Position numbers and translations under genes: made by a program. Positions 9,299 to 18,990 of a DNA stretch of 64,000 bases are shown piece after piece; position 1 is the first letter of the stretch, and each line of letters opens with the position of its first letter. The notes below the pieces were generated by a model. That model did no database searches. It was not told where the DNA came from and saw only the letters and a list, made by a program, of their open reading frames with translations. This DNA is from Ceratopteris richardii (Eukaryota; Streptophyta; Polypodiopsida; Polypodiales; Pteridaceae), in assembly GCA_020310875.1 (NCBI GenBank), contig CM035420.1, forward strand, positions 189,812,380 to 189,876,379. Reading direction: 5' to 3'.

Positions 9299-10846
9299 AC
9301 TTTGAAACAACATGCGAGGAAACTGAAGAAAAGAGGCTACGGACCCATGATCATTAATGGAATCTCAAGAAGTGGAGCAGTGCAACTAGCCACACTAGAA
9401 GGCGATGTTCTTCCAAGCTACATAAGCGGATGCAGGGTCAAGTTGTATCAGGAACCTCTCACAGAGGAAATGCTAAGTCGACTCAATACTGCTAAGAAAC
9501 GCAAGGAAGAAGAAAAGAGAATTCGAGAAGAAGCTCAAGTAGAAGCTTTAGAGCGCATACGAAGAATGAAACTAAGAAGACAAGGCAAAGAGCAACCTAG
9601 GCCAGATACATATGCAGAACAAGGATATCACGTGGCTATGTGTGAAGTTTCAGGTATTAGCTCTCATAGGATAATTGATCGACGTCCTTTTATAACCATA
9701 AATATAGGACAAGGAAAGGGTGCAAGGACTGTAAGAGCCTTGATTGACTTAGGTGCAACCACTAGTGCTGTCAAATTGTATTACTGTCAAGAGTTGAAAT
9801 TAATTGTCAATCCTATAGAAGCATATCTTATAGGATTGGGAGGTGTGGAAACCCCTTGCATGGGCGAGGTGGAACTTCCCATCTCCATTCAAGACGAAGT
9901 AATGACAGTTAAAGTGCTAGTGTGTCAAGATGAGGACCTCACTGAGCCTCTTGTCTTGGGCCAAGACTAGATCTATGATCATGCAGTCAACCTAAACCTA
10001 AGAAGTGGACTTCTTCGGGTATGGGTAAATCATAGCCGAAGTGAATTGGAAAAGGAGGCACTCAAGGAACTAGGTAAAGCACAAACTCCTGGTCCTTCCA
10101 GGGGTGCACATGAAGTTGACAATGCTATTCTTGTTCAAAATTGTATGATGCAGAAAGAGGCTTGTCTCAACAACGGAGTCAAGGAGAAGACGGCACTCCC
10201 TTCTTTTCCAAAGGCCAGAGAGATGCGGCATCCAAGGGCAGATCAAATACAGAGGAAGCAGAGCACTACCTACACTGGAGGCCAACAACATGTGCGAAGA
10301 AGAATATCTCAGCCGGTGAATTAAGTGTGGGTGCTGAAAGGCGAACACCTTGGTGCGACCATGCCAAACTCACGGCCGAAACCTCTTATTAGTAATCAGC
10401 AGCACGATACTAATAAGAAGCCTTTCATAAGTTCTTCTGCAAAAGTAAAGTCTATTTGGGTACCCAAGAAGTCAATGAAGGCCAGCCCACAATCACGACA
10501 AATCTGGGTGTCTAAGGCTTGATTGCGGGCTCAAATAGCTACACCAAAGCCACACCTGGTACAACATGTTTCACGCACTCGAACATCTGAGGCCCAGTCT
10601 TACACATCACGCACGGACACATATTTTTCCATGCGCAAAAGTAGAATCCCTCGTAAATGGGTCCCTAAAAAGCCCCATTCTCAAGTAGATACCCCTATCC
10701 AACTCTTCAGAGTATCCACAAAATCAATATCAAAACCCATCCACTGTGTTTGGAAACATAAAACTTGTAATAAACCCCCGGACCCAATTGTAAATCCTTG
10801 TCCACCTACTAACTACGTCTCTCTCACACTACATCATTCCGTTTAG
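9299..10846 (+). pseudogene. pol C-terminal extension with a second retropepsin-like domain and WVPK repeats
   Basis: The same frame as integrase continues after the TAG at 9296. It starts with the integrase C-terminal region (KQHARKLKKRGYGPMI), then a basic helix (about 9475-9610). A retropepsin-like fold follows at about 9640-9970: ALIDLGATTSAVK, a hydrophobic GLGGVETPCMGEVELP segment, and the closing PLVLGQD. The catalytic D-S/T-G triplet is D-L-G here, so activity is doubtful. Stops at 9968, 10322 and 10520 interrupt the frame. The tail contains WVLK, WVPK, WVSK and WVPK motifs (about 10327-10670). Function is unknown; the domain may bind or cleave polyprotein, or be a relic of duplication. 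Confidence 0.65.
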
Positions 10847-10984
10847 TTCTCAGGCCTACCCAATACCTAACTACACACACAAGCATCGAGCACTTACTAA
10901 CCCCCTAATCTCTCCCGAACCTCATGTTAATGTTGTAATGGGGACAAAACGGTTCTATCTTGTCCTTTACAATGTTAACACATA

Positions 10985-11001
10985 TTTCTATATTCTCACA
11001 G
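10985..11001 (+). promoter_or_regulatory. Candidate 3' splice site ahead of the 3' ORF
   Basis: A pyrimidine-rich stretch ending TTCTCACAG lies 21 bases before the ATG at 11023. Such a site would let the 3' ORF be expressed from a spliced RNA, as env is in retroviruses. This is inference from the motif and position only; the donor has not been identified. Confidence 0.35.
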
Positions 11002-11022
11002 AATCAAGAGGCAAGAAGTAAC

Positions 11023-13758
11023 ATGGCAGATACGATAGGAACTAGCTCTCAGGCAGGCACCAGCCCCCAAGTCGTGGACATTGAGAGTCTCCCAATTAAG
11101 CAGGAATTGACAGAATGCCCTGTGGCATTGAGGGCATTACACGCCATACCGGTTCAGAACCCTCCACAAGGGCACACTATGCCAGTTAGTAAAAACTCTC
11201 ATTGGTTCAGTGATGTGGCAGGACCCCTAGGTGAAGGCACTTATATGTGGGAGGCCGAGATAGAATTCAATGGGCGCTGGGGCAGGTATCACTTTTTCAC
11301 CAGGGAATTTGAGAGACTGCAGAATAATGAAGGATTGAAACCTATATGGAAGAAGGCAGGACTCTACGAGTACTTCAAATTCCAATTGCCAAAGCCGGAT
11401 TTTCTAAGATGCTCTTATTTGATTAGCACCCTTACTCCGAGCAAAGACAAAAAGGGATACAACTCCTTTGTCCTCCCATCTCTCACAAGGGGCAATGAGC
11501 TCAAGCGTTTCAGATTAACTATCAACTTGGTAAGGGAAGCTCTGGACATGTTAGGTATGCATATTCCTACGGAGAAAGAGACTATGGTCCCCGACAATAT
11601 GAAGAACAGGAATCTGACAAAGTTAAAAGACATGGTGGCAATGACGCCTACAATCGCCATTCATTTGCGAATGGTCATGCAACACTTTGCATTTCCCGCC
11701 CAAGAGAGGTTCACAATGCCACCTAAAAATATATGGTTTAATTTATACTTGGCTGATGCTTTTGATTTGACAATCAACATGCCTCACTGGATTATCGACC
11801 AAATCCACTTGGCTTATCAAAAGTGGTATAAAAAACAAAAGTCTGTACTGTACGGATGTTGTGCTCTGACCAGGATTGTGTACAGATGTCTCGCGTATGA
11901 TGTACCAGTGCAAAGGGCACTCATTTGGACCAGGGTACAAGAGTTTCAGCGTCGATTATCCTCCGCAGGACCACCATCCAAGAAAATGAGAGGCGCCGTT
12001 CAGATGCCCTGTGCACAAGCCCGCGGCGCGACATTGACTCCGGAGACCACTCCACGACTTCCAAGGCGGGTGCAACCCTTCACTATCAGATTACCAAGGC
12101 ACAGCACTGACGGACCTAATCTGGTGTTCCCACCCATACCAACTGACCTAGAGTTTCCTCACGGATTCACTTTAGAAGACCTAACTAATGAGGAGGTAGC
12201 CAGAATCATCGACGCTGTTAATGCAAAAGTTGAGGTAGAACAAGCTAGTGGGCAACAAACGGCTACAGACCAACCCCATCCCAGACAACCAGATGTCGTC
12301 GATGTAGAGGGTGAAGAAGAAGGAGAACAAGAGGAGGAACACGAGGAGCAATCAAATGAGGAAGAGCAGGAATATGATCAGGAAGCTCTACAGGTACTTG
12401 AAGGGGCCCCAGCTTATACGAAAGCATTGAAAAAGCTCTATGACACCATGAACAGAGTTCAAGAGCAACATAGACTGTCCCTAGCAGTAGGCAAGGCCCT
12501 CATGAATCAAATCCTTGAGGAGGAAGGCGTAGACGAGCAATACCACGCCACTCTTGACATGATATCTGAGGCTTTACGAGTACCTGAGATGGTGCATACC
12601 GCCCTTGCACAAGCACGAAGAACGGAGCGACGATACGGCAGACGTCCCCCTCGAGCAGGAAAGCAGATGAATGTATTAGTATCAGAACCACAAGGCACAT
12701 CTACAACCACGGGCACCGCACACACTGTCCATGATACGGAGGAAACCCATGTATCAAGTGCACCCCCGTCACCCCCTTTGCCACCCCTGCCTCCAACTCC
12801 ACCACATTCACCTCCCACTACCAGTGTAACCACTATTGTCAACGCCTCCGAGTCCACTACCCATACCGAAGCACCGACCGTCACACAACCCGCACACCCT
12901 ACCTCCACTTCCTTTGTCTATACTGCCACTGAAACAGTAGTTCTAACCGCTGACACAGAAGATCTCAACCCCCCGATCACACTCCCCGGCAGTTCGTATT
13001 CACAATTGCACACACCACTGTACACTTTCACCACTATCACTGCACCCACAATTCCAATATTCACAATCACTCCCACTACCGCATCCACCATTGATTTTAT
13101 GGACATCTCACCCACCTCAGCACCCCTCCCTCCCCCCATACCCCCAACATCTCCCATCCCCCCACCTCCCACATCACCATTTTCCAGCACCGTATCCACA
13201 CTTCCACTTCCCTTCCCCTTTCCCTTCCCCTCTGCATTCAACACCCTACCCGCATCCACCCCTATCAATAATGTATTTAATAATATGTATCAGTGTATGT
13301 CGCAACTGCAACAGCACTACCAACATCTTGATAACCAAAACACACGACTCTTTCGAAGCCATGAGGAACTTCAACTCCGATTCATTGATCTCGAAAGGGA
13401 AAAGCGGCTACTACAACAACAACATGCCACTTTACAGGAACAACATGAACAGTTAGTAGCCAATCCACCCCAGTCAGATGCAGAGGAGAGACAACATATG
13501 GATGAATTGCTACACTCCCAGATAACGGAGAATCTCAACCTCAGACGCAACCTGGCCCTCCTACGAAAACACATGTCTACAGCTCTCGAAGAGAATAAAA
13601 GGCTGCAGAAACAGAATGAAGAGAACTTGGAAGCAGCCATGGAGGGTTCCCCGCAGGAAATCGACCCAGAAAAATTCAAGGCCATTCCCTCAGAGAATAT
13701 GAAAACTGTGTTAGAAACCCATGCCGACCTCCTGGAGGCCCATGCAGCGTTAGAATGA
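11023..13758 (+). CDS. Large 3' ORF protein of the Ty3/gypsy element, N-terminal part
   Basis: I do not recognise this protein. From the ATG at 11023 it has 911 codons before a TGA at 13756-13758, and the frame is open back to 10960 (TTG). Layout: about 300 residues of globular sequence rich in aromatics (11200-11950, including CCALTRIVYRCLAYD); a basic patch; an acidic E-rich stretch (about 12305-12390); a helical segment (about 12420-12620); 200 residues of proline/threonine/serine-rich sequence (about 12740-13260); then a strong coiled coil rich in Q, E, L and R (about 13285-13740). No transmembrane segment or signal peptide is visible, so it is not an obvious envelope protein despite its env position. 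A decayed copy occurs at 17299-18990. Confidence 0.75.
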   Translation: MADTIGTSSQAGTSPQVVDIESLPIKQELTECPVALRALHAIPVQNPPQGHTMPVSKNSHWFSDVAGPLGEGTYMWEAEIEFNGRWGRYHFFTREFERLQNNEGLKPIWKKAGLYEYFKFQLPKPDFLRCSYLISTLTPSKDKKGYNSFVLPSLTRGNELKRFRLTINLVREALDMLGMHIPTEKETMVPDNMKNRNLTKLKDMVAMTPTIAIHLRMVMQHFAFPAQERFTMPPKNIWFNLYLADAFDLTINMPHWIIDQIHLAYQKWYKKQKSVLYGCCALTRIVYRCLAYDVPVQRALIWTRVQEFQRRLSSAGPPSKKMRGAVQMPCAQARGATLTPETTPRLPRRVQPFTIRLPRHSTDGPNLVFPPIPTDLEFPHGFTLEDLTNEEVARIIDAVNAKVEVEQASGQQTATDQPHPRQPDVVDVEGEEEGEQEEEHEEQSNEEEQEYDQEALQVLEGAPAYTKALKKLYDTMNRVQEQHRLSLAVGKALMNQILEEEGVDEQYHATLDMISEALRVPEMVHTALAQARRTERRYGRRPPRAGKQMNVLVSEPQGTSTTTGTAHTVHDTEETHVSSAPPSPPLPPLPPTPPHSPPTTSVTTIVNASESTTHTEAPTVTQPAHPTSTSFVYTATETVVLTADTEDLNPPITLPGSSYSQLHTPLYTFTTITAPTIPIFTITPTTASTIDFMDISPTSAPLPPPIPPTSPIPPPPTSPFSSTVSTLPLPFPFPFPSAFNTLPASTPINNVFNNMYQCMSQLQQHYQHLDNQNTRLFRSHEELQLRFIDLEREKRLLQQQHATLQEQHEQLVANPPQSDAEERQHMDELLHSQITENLNLRRNLALLRKHMSTALEENKRLQKQNEENLEAAMEGSPQEIDPEKFKAIPSENMKTVLETHADLLEAHAALE

Positions 13759-15126
13759 GAAAGGGATGATCTACTTAAGCAACTGGCAACTCAGCAGGAG
13801 TCACCAAGCAAAGCCACAGCCACAGACGACACATCTGAAGAAGTCACAAAACTTAGGGCAGAACTCGAAGAATTACGCAGCAAAGTCATGCAATACGAAC
13901 GTCAGCCCTCTCCCCTTGTCGAGCCCGAGCCTGAAGATCTAGTGCCTATCGAGATAGAGGAAACTTTCGAAGACCCGTATGTTCCAATGCCTGCACCAAG
14001 GGGCCAGCAAACAGACGAGGGCATGGACACCATTGAAATAGAGGCTCCTGAATGGATGCAGAAGTTGGAAAAAGTGGCCACAACCCATGATGATAGGGTG
14101 GCAGTCCAGATAGCATCTATGTCACGCTTGGAAGAGGTAGTCATAAAATCGGACTATTTTAGGAACTTCTCTCATCATAGGTGGATCGGCACATCCGACG
14201 ATTTGTATGTTCCCTTCTGCGTCTTAATGGCGGACTATAATGCCGAAATAAAGCAACATACCTCAAAGGAATCAACCTCCGCCACACAATTCGCACCGAA
14301 AGACATCCCAGCGAGTGCCAAGCAGGGCAATATTCATCAACCGATGTGGAGGATTCGTCTACTGGAAACCTACCCAGAAATGGTCAGAACATGGATAAAC
14401 ATGCCCTTGTACATCAAATACAACCCATGCTACTGGCCTGTGTTTCAAAGAAGGTCATGGCTAGAATACACAAAAACGGTGCTGACAAACAAAGGATGTG
14501 AGAAATGGCTCAATTATATTTACTTAGCACCACCCAAAGGCCAACCTACCATAGGATACATGATCTCGACGATTCGGCATTGGGGGGTTAGGTTTAAAAA
14601 TGTGCCAGACGTCATGGCCCAAATGTGCTTGAAAATTTTTGAGCTCATGTTGGTCACATTCAGGACTTTCAAAAATGTCAAGGAACCTCATATGTCATCC
14701 CTTGGATTTAATGAAGGAAATCAGGACCTCGTCTACGACATGAGCGCAACCCCATCTATTAATGTTGTATATGCATGGCACGTGCGTATCAAGTATCTAC
14801 CAGCCTGCTTCAAACAGATGTTTGAAGAAATGTTTGTCACGGGATTCTAGGAATATCACTCAGAGATATTCATTCCCCGACCATCACATTTATTGCAGTT
14901 ATTTGCAGTGGAACAAGCTCTCCATTCCGAAAAGTTATGTATACCACATCCAGAGGTTCCCGGGCCAGTAGATTGGGACGCTCTACTCACGGACTTGGCC
15001 AAAGGGTTGCGGATTGCCGAACATCATTTAGCACAAGACGTTGTTGAGTACTACATCCAACGACCCACCCAACAAGGGTCTGTCAGGGACGACAGACACG
15101 AGAGAGGGGGGGGGTGTTGGAACTGA
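13759..15126 (+). pseudogene. 3' ORF protein, C-terminal part
   Basis: The frame continues past the TGA at 13756 with more coiled coil (KLRAELEELRSKV), an acidic stretch, and then a compact domain at about 14040-14850 rich in W, Y and F (for example MWRIRLLETYPEMVRTW). A second stop, TAG at 14848-14850, precedes a last 91 codons ending at 15126, where the frame runs through the polypurine tract into the LTR. With both stops ignored the whole ORF would be about 1,367 codons. I recognise no family. The conserved frame across both stops says these are recent lesions. Confidence 0.65.
15099..15114 (+). other. Polypurine tract
   Basis: GAGAGAGGGGGGGGG directly abuts the TGTTGG start of the 3' LTR. 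This is the expected plus-strand primer for reverse transcription and fixes the LTR boundary. Confidence 0.85.
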
Positions 15127-15818
15127 AGGACTCACTAGGCAAGGAAGCTTAAGAAGGGAGTCAGAGAGAAGAGAAAGTACAAGCAGACAGAGCAATCAAC
15201 GACGATCTGGCAAGTAGGCCAACATTTTTTCAGGACACTAACGCATATAAAAGAGGTGGACACACAAGGAGAAGGAGCAAGTAGGGAGCTCCAAGAAGTG
15301 TATGTCAAATCTTCAGAAGAATCCCCTACAAAAACAGTGATTTGCATCACTAAAAACCATTGTAAATACCATTTCACATTTTTGTAGCTCCATTTTTGCA
15401 AGCCAAGGAGTCCTTGAGCTTGAGGAGCTTTAGAAGTATCTACCTGTTAGTTTTCACATTTTTTAGACTTATTTGAACCTCCAAATAGGGTGGAGAACCT
15501 AATTTTTAACTAGGCCGGACACTAGGTCTGGACAAGGCCAAAACCTAGTCAAAAACTATAAATAGAGCTAGAGAGCTCATTTTTGAGGTTAGATTGTAAT
15601 TGAAATGAACTTGTAAGAGCTTTTTGAAAGTAATCTAAGAACTCCATTGCTTCTCACTCTTTGTCTTTCCGTGTGTGCGCGTGTGTGTGTGTATGTGTGT
15701 GCATGTTTGTGTGCTTCTCACTCACGCACTTGTGCCTCCACTTGCTCGAGGTCTTCATACCATCCTCACGTCTTCCCGGATTGACATTAAAGGAGGTGCT
15801 ACTCATCACTGAGCTACA
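15115..15818 (+). repeat. 3' LTR of the plus-strand Ty3/gypsy element
   Basis: Starts TGTTGGAACTG after the polypurine tract and ends GAGCTACA, which matches the end of the inverted LTR at 3244-3810. It contains two TATA-like boxes (TATAAAAG at 15246 and TATAAATA at 15557) and a GT-rich microsatellite at about 15672-15715. The second TATA box and the microsatellite are also present in the other LTR. Confidence 0.85.
15557..15564 (+). promoter_or_regulatory. LTR TATA box
   Basis: TATAAATA within a block shared with the inverted LTR (3483-3490). It is the better-conserved of the two TATA-like boxes in this LTR. Confidence 0.5.
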
Positions 15819-15821
15819 CTT

Positions 15822-16720
15822 GCCTCAAAAGGGTGTACATTGCAGTATACCCATTTCTATTGATGCCCGCTTCGTCACATATTGTCTGCACATCTTGCAC
15901 TTTGGTAAGGTTTTTTAACTTCTCTGAAAACTCAGCTTCAACAACAACTCTAATGCGCTTTTCTATGGGTGTGTCTATAGCAGAAGTGATTTCTTTGTTG
16001 TTGATACAACTATTCATCAGCTTGAACTGCTCTTGTGTTGTTGATGAAGCACGTATGTCTTGAATAAATGACCTACACAATGAAAGATTCTAGTACAAAC
16101 CTTCATTAAAACATATAAAAGTAAAACAAACACTAACCTTGTTGCATACATACACCATTTGCATGCTTCACCCTCTACTGAAAGAGCTTCAAAGGATGAA
16201 AATGCTCTTTTCCCATATCTCATACCAAGTGGAGTCTCTTTTAGCTACTGGAGATTGGCATTTAACTTTTTCCTTTGCTTCCAGATCATGTTCAAAATCT
16301 ACAAGTTGTTTTTGTAAAGATATGATTGTGCTTTTTAAAGTGACCCCCCTCATATGATGGAGTTCATATTGTTGGAACCAATACTTAGCAGTAGCATGTG
16401 AATGTGTAGATAATTGCTTGCACTAACCTAAAAGTCCAGCTTCACCCGCACCAATGAATTGAAGTAAAGTTAAGAGGTTATGGAATGTTGGATGGTAAGA
16501 AGATATTGGATCAGGAGGATATAGTGAACCATGAGTCCAAAGATAAATACTCTTTTCTTCGGTTGCACGATGTTCATTTTGAGAATCAACATCATTGTTG
16601 CATTGTGTATTTGGAGCAAACTCTCTAGACACACAAACATGGATACTTGTTGATGCAGAAGCATGAGGATGTTCTAGTGTGAAGTTTGTAATACATGTCA
16701 ACACCATCTTTAATTACCAA
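15822..16720 (-). pseudogene. Unrecognised, probably spliced gene fragment
   Basis: Read on the minus strand from about 16700, an exon-like frame runs to about 16150 (…TFHNLLTLLQFIGAGEAG…, KSTIISLQKQLVDFEHDLEAKEK…, WYEIWEKSIF), broken by an in-frame TAG near 16430 and a shift near 16200. The frame ends in CMYATR next to a candidate donor (AAG/GTTAGT, about 16138), followed by about 75 bases with a branch-like TACTAGAAT and an acceptor TTGTGTAG near 16065. The next exon is an 80-residue charged helical stretch ending at the retrotransposon LTR (15818). I recognise no family. It could be a gene carried by a DNA transposon (a TIR-like end lies at 17298) or a captured host gene. The plus-strand Ty3 element cut it. 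Confidence 0.5.
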
Positions 16721-17298
16721 GAATATCAAAAACAAAGTGGAAAACTGGTTGGAAGAGACTCTAAAGCATATGTTTTGCTCAGAAAATGTGTTTTCTTATA
16801 TATGCATGGGTTAAAGTGTATTTTTCCACTGTGTATAGCTGAAATGATGAAAATTGAAAAAAACCATTTTTTGGGGGAAGCATGGTCACGGATTTGATGA
16901 AATGGCACTTACTTTTGGAGGGACCTTAAAAATTATACATTTTCAAACAAAAACTTTAAAAACTGAGTCCAAAAAAATGACTTCTGACATATTGTTAAAA
17001 ATTGGGCACTTTTGAGTTAATATACACTGAAAATGAGACTTTAAAAAAATTCATTTTTTTAATTCAAATACATGCACGAGTTTGATGATGTGGAAAGTAG
17101 GTTCTCTTGCTCTCTCTCTAGAAGAAGAAGAAGAAAGAGAGGGGCCTAGTAAAGCCTAAAAAAGAAGCCTACTCCAGCCTACTAAAAAGTGCCCCATTAA
17201 ATGCACTTTGTACCCTTAAACAAGAACAAAATTAAGCTTAATCTCTAAAAATTAGGGATCCTTACAAGGCCCATGCAGGGTTCATTTTTTCCCCTAAT
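16721..17298. mobile_element. AT-rich stretch ending in a TIR-like terminus
   Basis: No coding frame is seen. The last ~60 bases, ending CCTAATG at 17298, closely match the reverse complement of the left terminus of the TIR element at 55232-56202 (shared GGCCCATGCA and GGTTCA blocks). Right of 17298 the sequence is the decayed 3' ORF, so 17298 looks like the end of a DNA element inserted in it. The other end is not in the window; it was probably removed when the Ty3 element inserted. Confidence 0.45.
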
Positions 17299-18990
17299 GG
17301 GAAGGGGAGGTGTGATGGGTGGAGAAATGTCCATGGGGTCAGAGATTGTGGTGTATGTGGGAGCTACCATGAAGGTGGAGATGATAGGTGCAGTGATCAT
17401 GGTATATGTGTACAATGAAGTGGATATAAGTGTTTGTGAACCTAATGTCTATGTGGTGGGAACACGAGTGAGGTTTTCCATGAATGATACATAATGGGAT
17501 GGGGCGATGGTGGCGATGGAGGTATAGGGAAAGATGGATGAGGCGAATGGAAAGTATGGATCATGGGGGAGAGGGATGTGTGTACATGGATAAGAAAGAA
17601 TACCTAAGCTAGCCTTAATGGTTGTTAAGATTACAATGGTTTCTACAGTGTTGGGTGTCAGAGGTGGGGGAGAAGGGGGCATTGAGGTGAGATAGGTGAA
17701 GTTTGTAGAAAGGTTTCAACAGTAAGATTGATTGTGGCTGTTCAAATAGTCACTGGTTCTATGGTTGCTTCCTGTTTAGATATCGGGATATGTATATTCT
17801 TGCCTAGCCATGGCCTCATCTCCACTCTTCATTTGTCATACTAGATTGACTGGCACATTGTAGTGTGCACTGCTTCTTGAACTACCAATGATTTTATCAA
17901 TAATTTGACTGAATTAATGAACTGAGGGTCCATCCCTTCATCTGTGAGGATCTGATCCATCAAGGCTTAGCATGACATGAATGAGACTCTATGTCGTTCC
18001 TACACCATCGTAATTGTATCATACAATCACTGTAAGTGGGGTGTATATGCGGGAGCACCTACGAGTTCATGCGTTTCTTGTTACTCTTTATGGTGTCCTT
18101 CCTCATGTTCATTGTCACCCTTTTCTGATTCTTCATCTTCATCTTCATCTTCCTCATCTTCTTCTTTTTCACTTATGGCAACTTGCACTTATGAGGTAGT
18201 TGCTTGTGGATGTGATTGCTCCACAACTTTTTGATCACCTAAATCAATGTTCACCTCTCATAGGATCTGCTCAAAATCTTTGTTGCTGAGTACTTCCAGG
18301 TGGAATCCTCCAGGGAATTCGAGATATGTTGGGATAAGGGGAAATATTAAACTTCAACCTTTAGAGCTGCATTTTGGGAGGTGGAATGTGAATGGACATA
18401 CATGTCATTGTGGTGGAGGAGTGCTTTCGTGGGTTAAAATGGCTCTCGAGGTTGAGCACACGATACTGCTCCTGGCATTTTCTTTGGTGGGGGTCCTATG
18501 GAAGTTTTGCCTTTGAATTATTGTACCCTATTCCACATCAAAGATTTTTGGATTGGAATGTCATATGCAAGACATCGATAGATAATCCTTGTGAGAGCAC
18601 AACATTCGTACAGTACTGCCTTGCACGGCCATAGTTTGTGTGCCAGGTGAATTGGATCAATGATCCAATGTGGTAGGTTAATGGTCAGGTTATGAGTATT
18701 GATGAGATAAAAACCATACCTTCTTATGGGGCATTGTGAACCTATCCTATGTTGGAAAAGATAAATGTTGCATGCACATTCTCAGGTGGACAATGATGTT
18801 GGGCATCATGGCCACCATATATTTGAGCTTCATGAGGTTCCTATTCTTCATAATTTTTCATGTCGAGAGCATCATGCACTAAGTTGGTGGTTAACCTAAA
18901 CCACTTCGGTTTGTTTTCCTATGTTAGTGATGGAAGCACAAATGTGCTTGAAGCTTTGGGACTCTTGTTGGGTGTTAGTGTGTTGATGAG
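17299..18990 (-). pseudogene. Decayed copy of the Ty3/gypsy 3' ORF
   Basis: Minus-strand translation is clearly homologous to the N-terminal part of the 3' ORF at 11023-13758: CCALTRIIYRCLAYD at about 18585-18540, an FVLPSLT block near 18940-18910, and a proline-rich part at about 17680-17300. Stops and shifts occur throughout. It is followed on the right directly by gag sequence with no pol between them. It shows that the 3' ORF is a standing part of this family and not a one-off capture. Confidence 0.75.

Larger units (their letters stand above)
3811..15818 (+). mobile_element. Ty3/gypsy retrotransposon, 5'-truncated, with large extra 3' ORF
   Basis: A 12-kb element on the plus strand. Order: gag C-terminus, protease, acidic linker, RT, RNase H, integrase with a doubled zinc module, second protease-like domain, WVPK-rich tail, large coiled-coil 3' ORF, polypurine tract, 3' LTR. 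Its 5' LTR and most of gag are absent from the window because the minus-strand element interrupts gag at 3810/3811; the missing part may lie left of the window. Gag and pol are read in a single frame apart from two frameshifts, with several in-frame stops, so the copy is dead. Confidence 0.85.

Noticed and set aside
11023..15126. Envelope gene
   Set aside because: Position fits, but there is no signal peptide, no transmembrane anchor and the middle is disordered and coiled coil.
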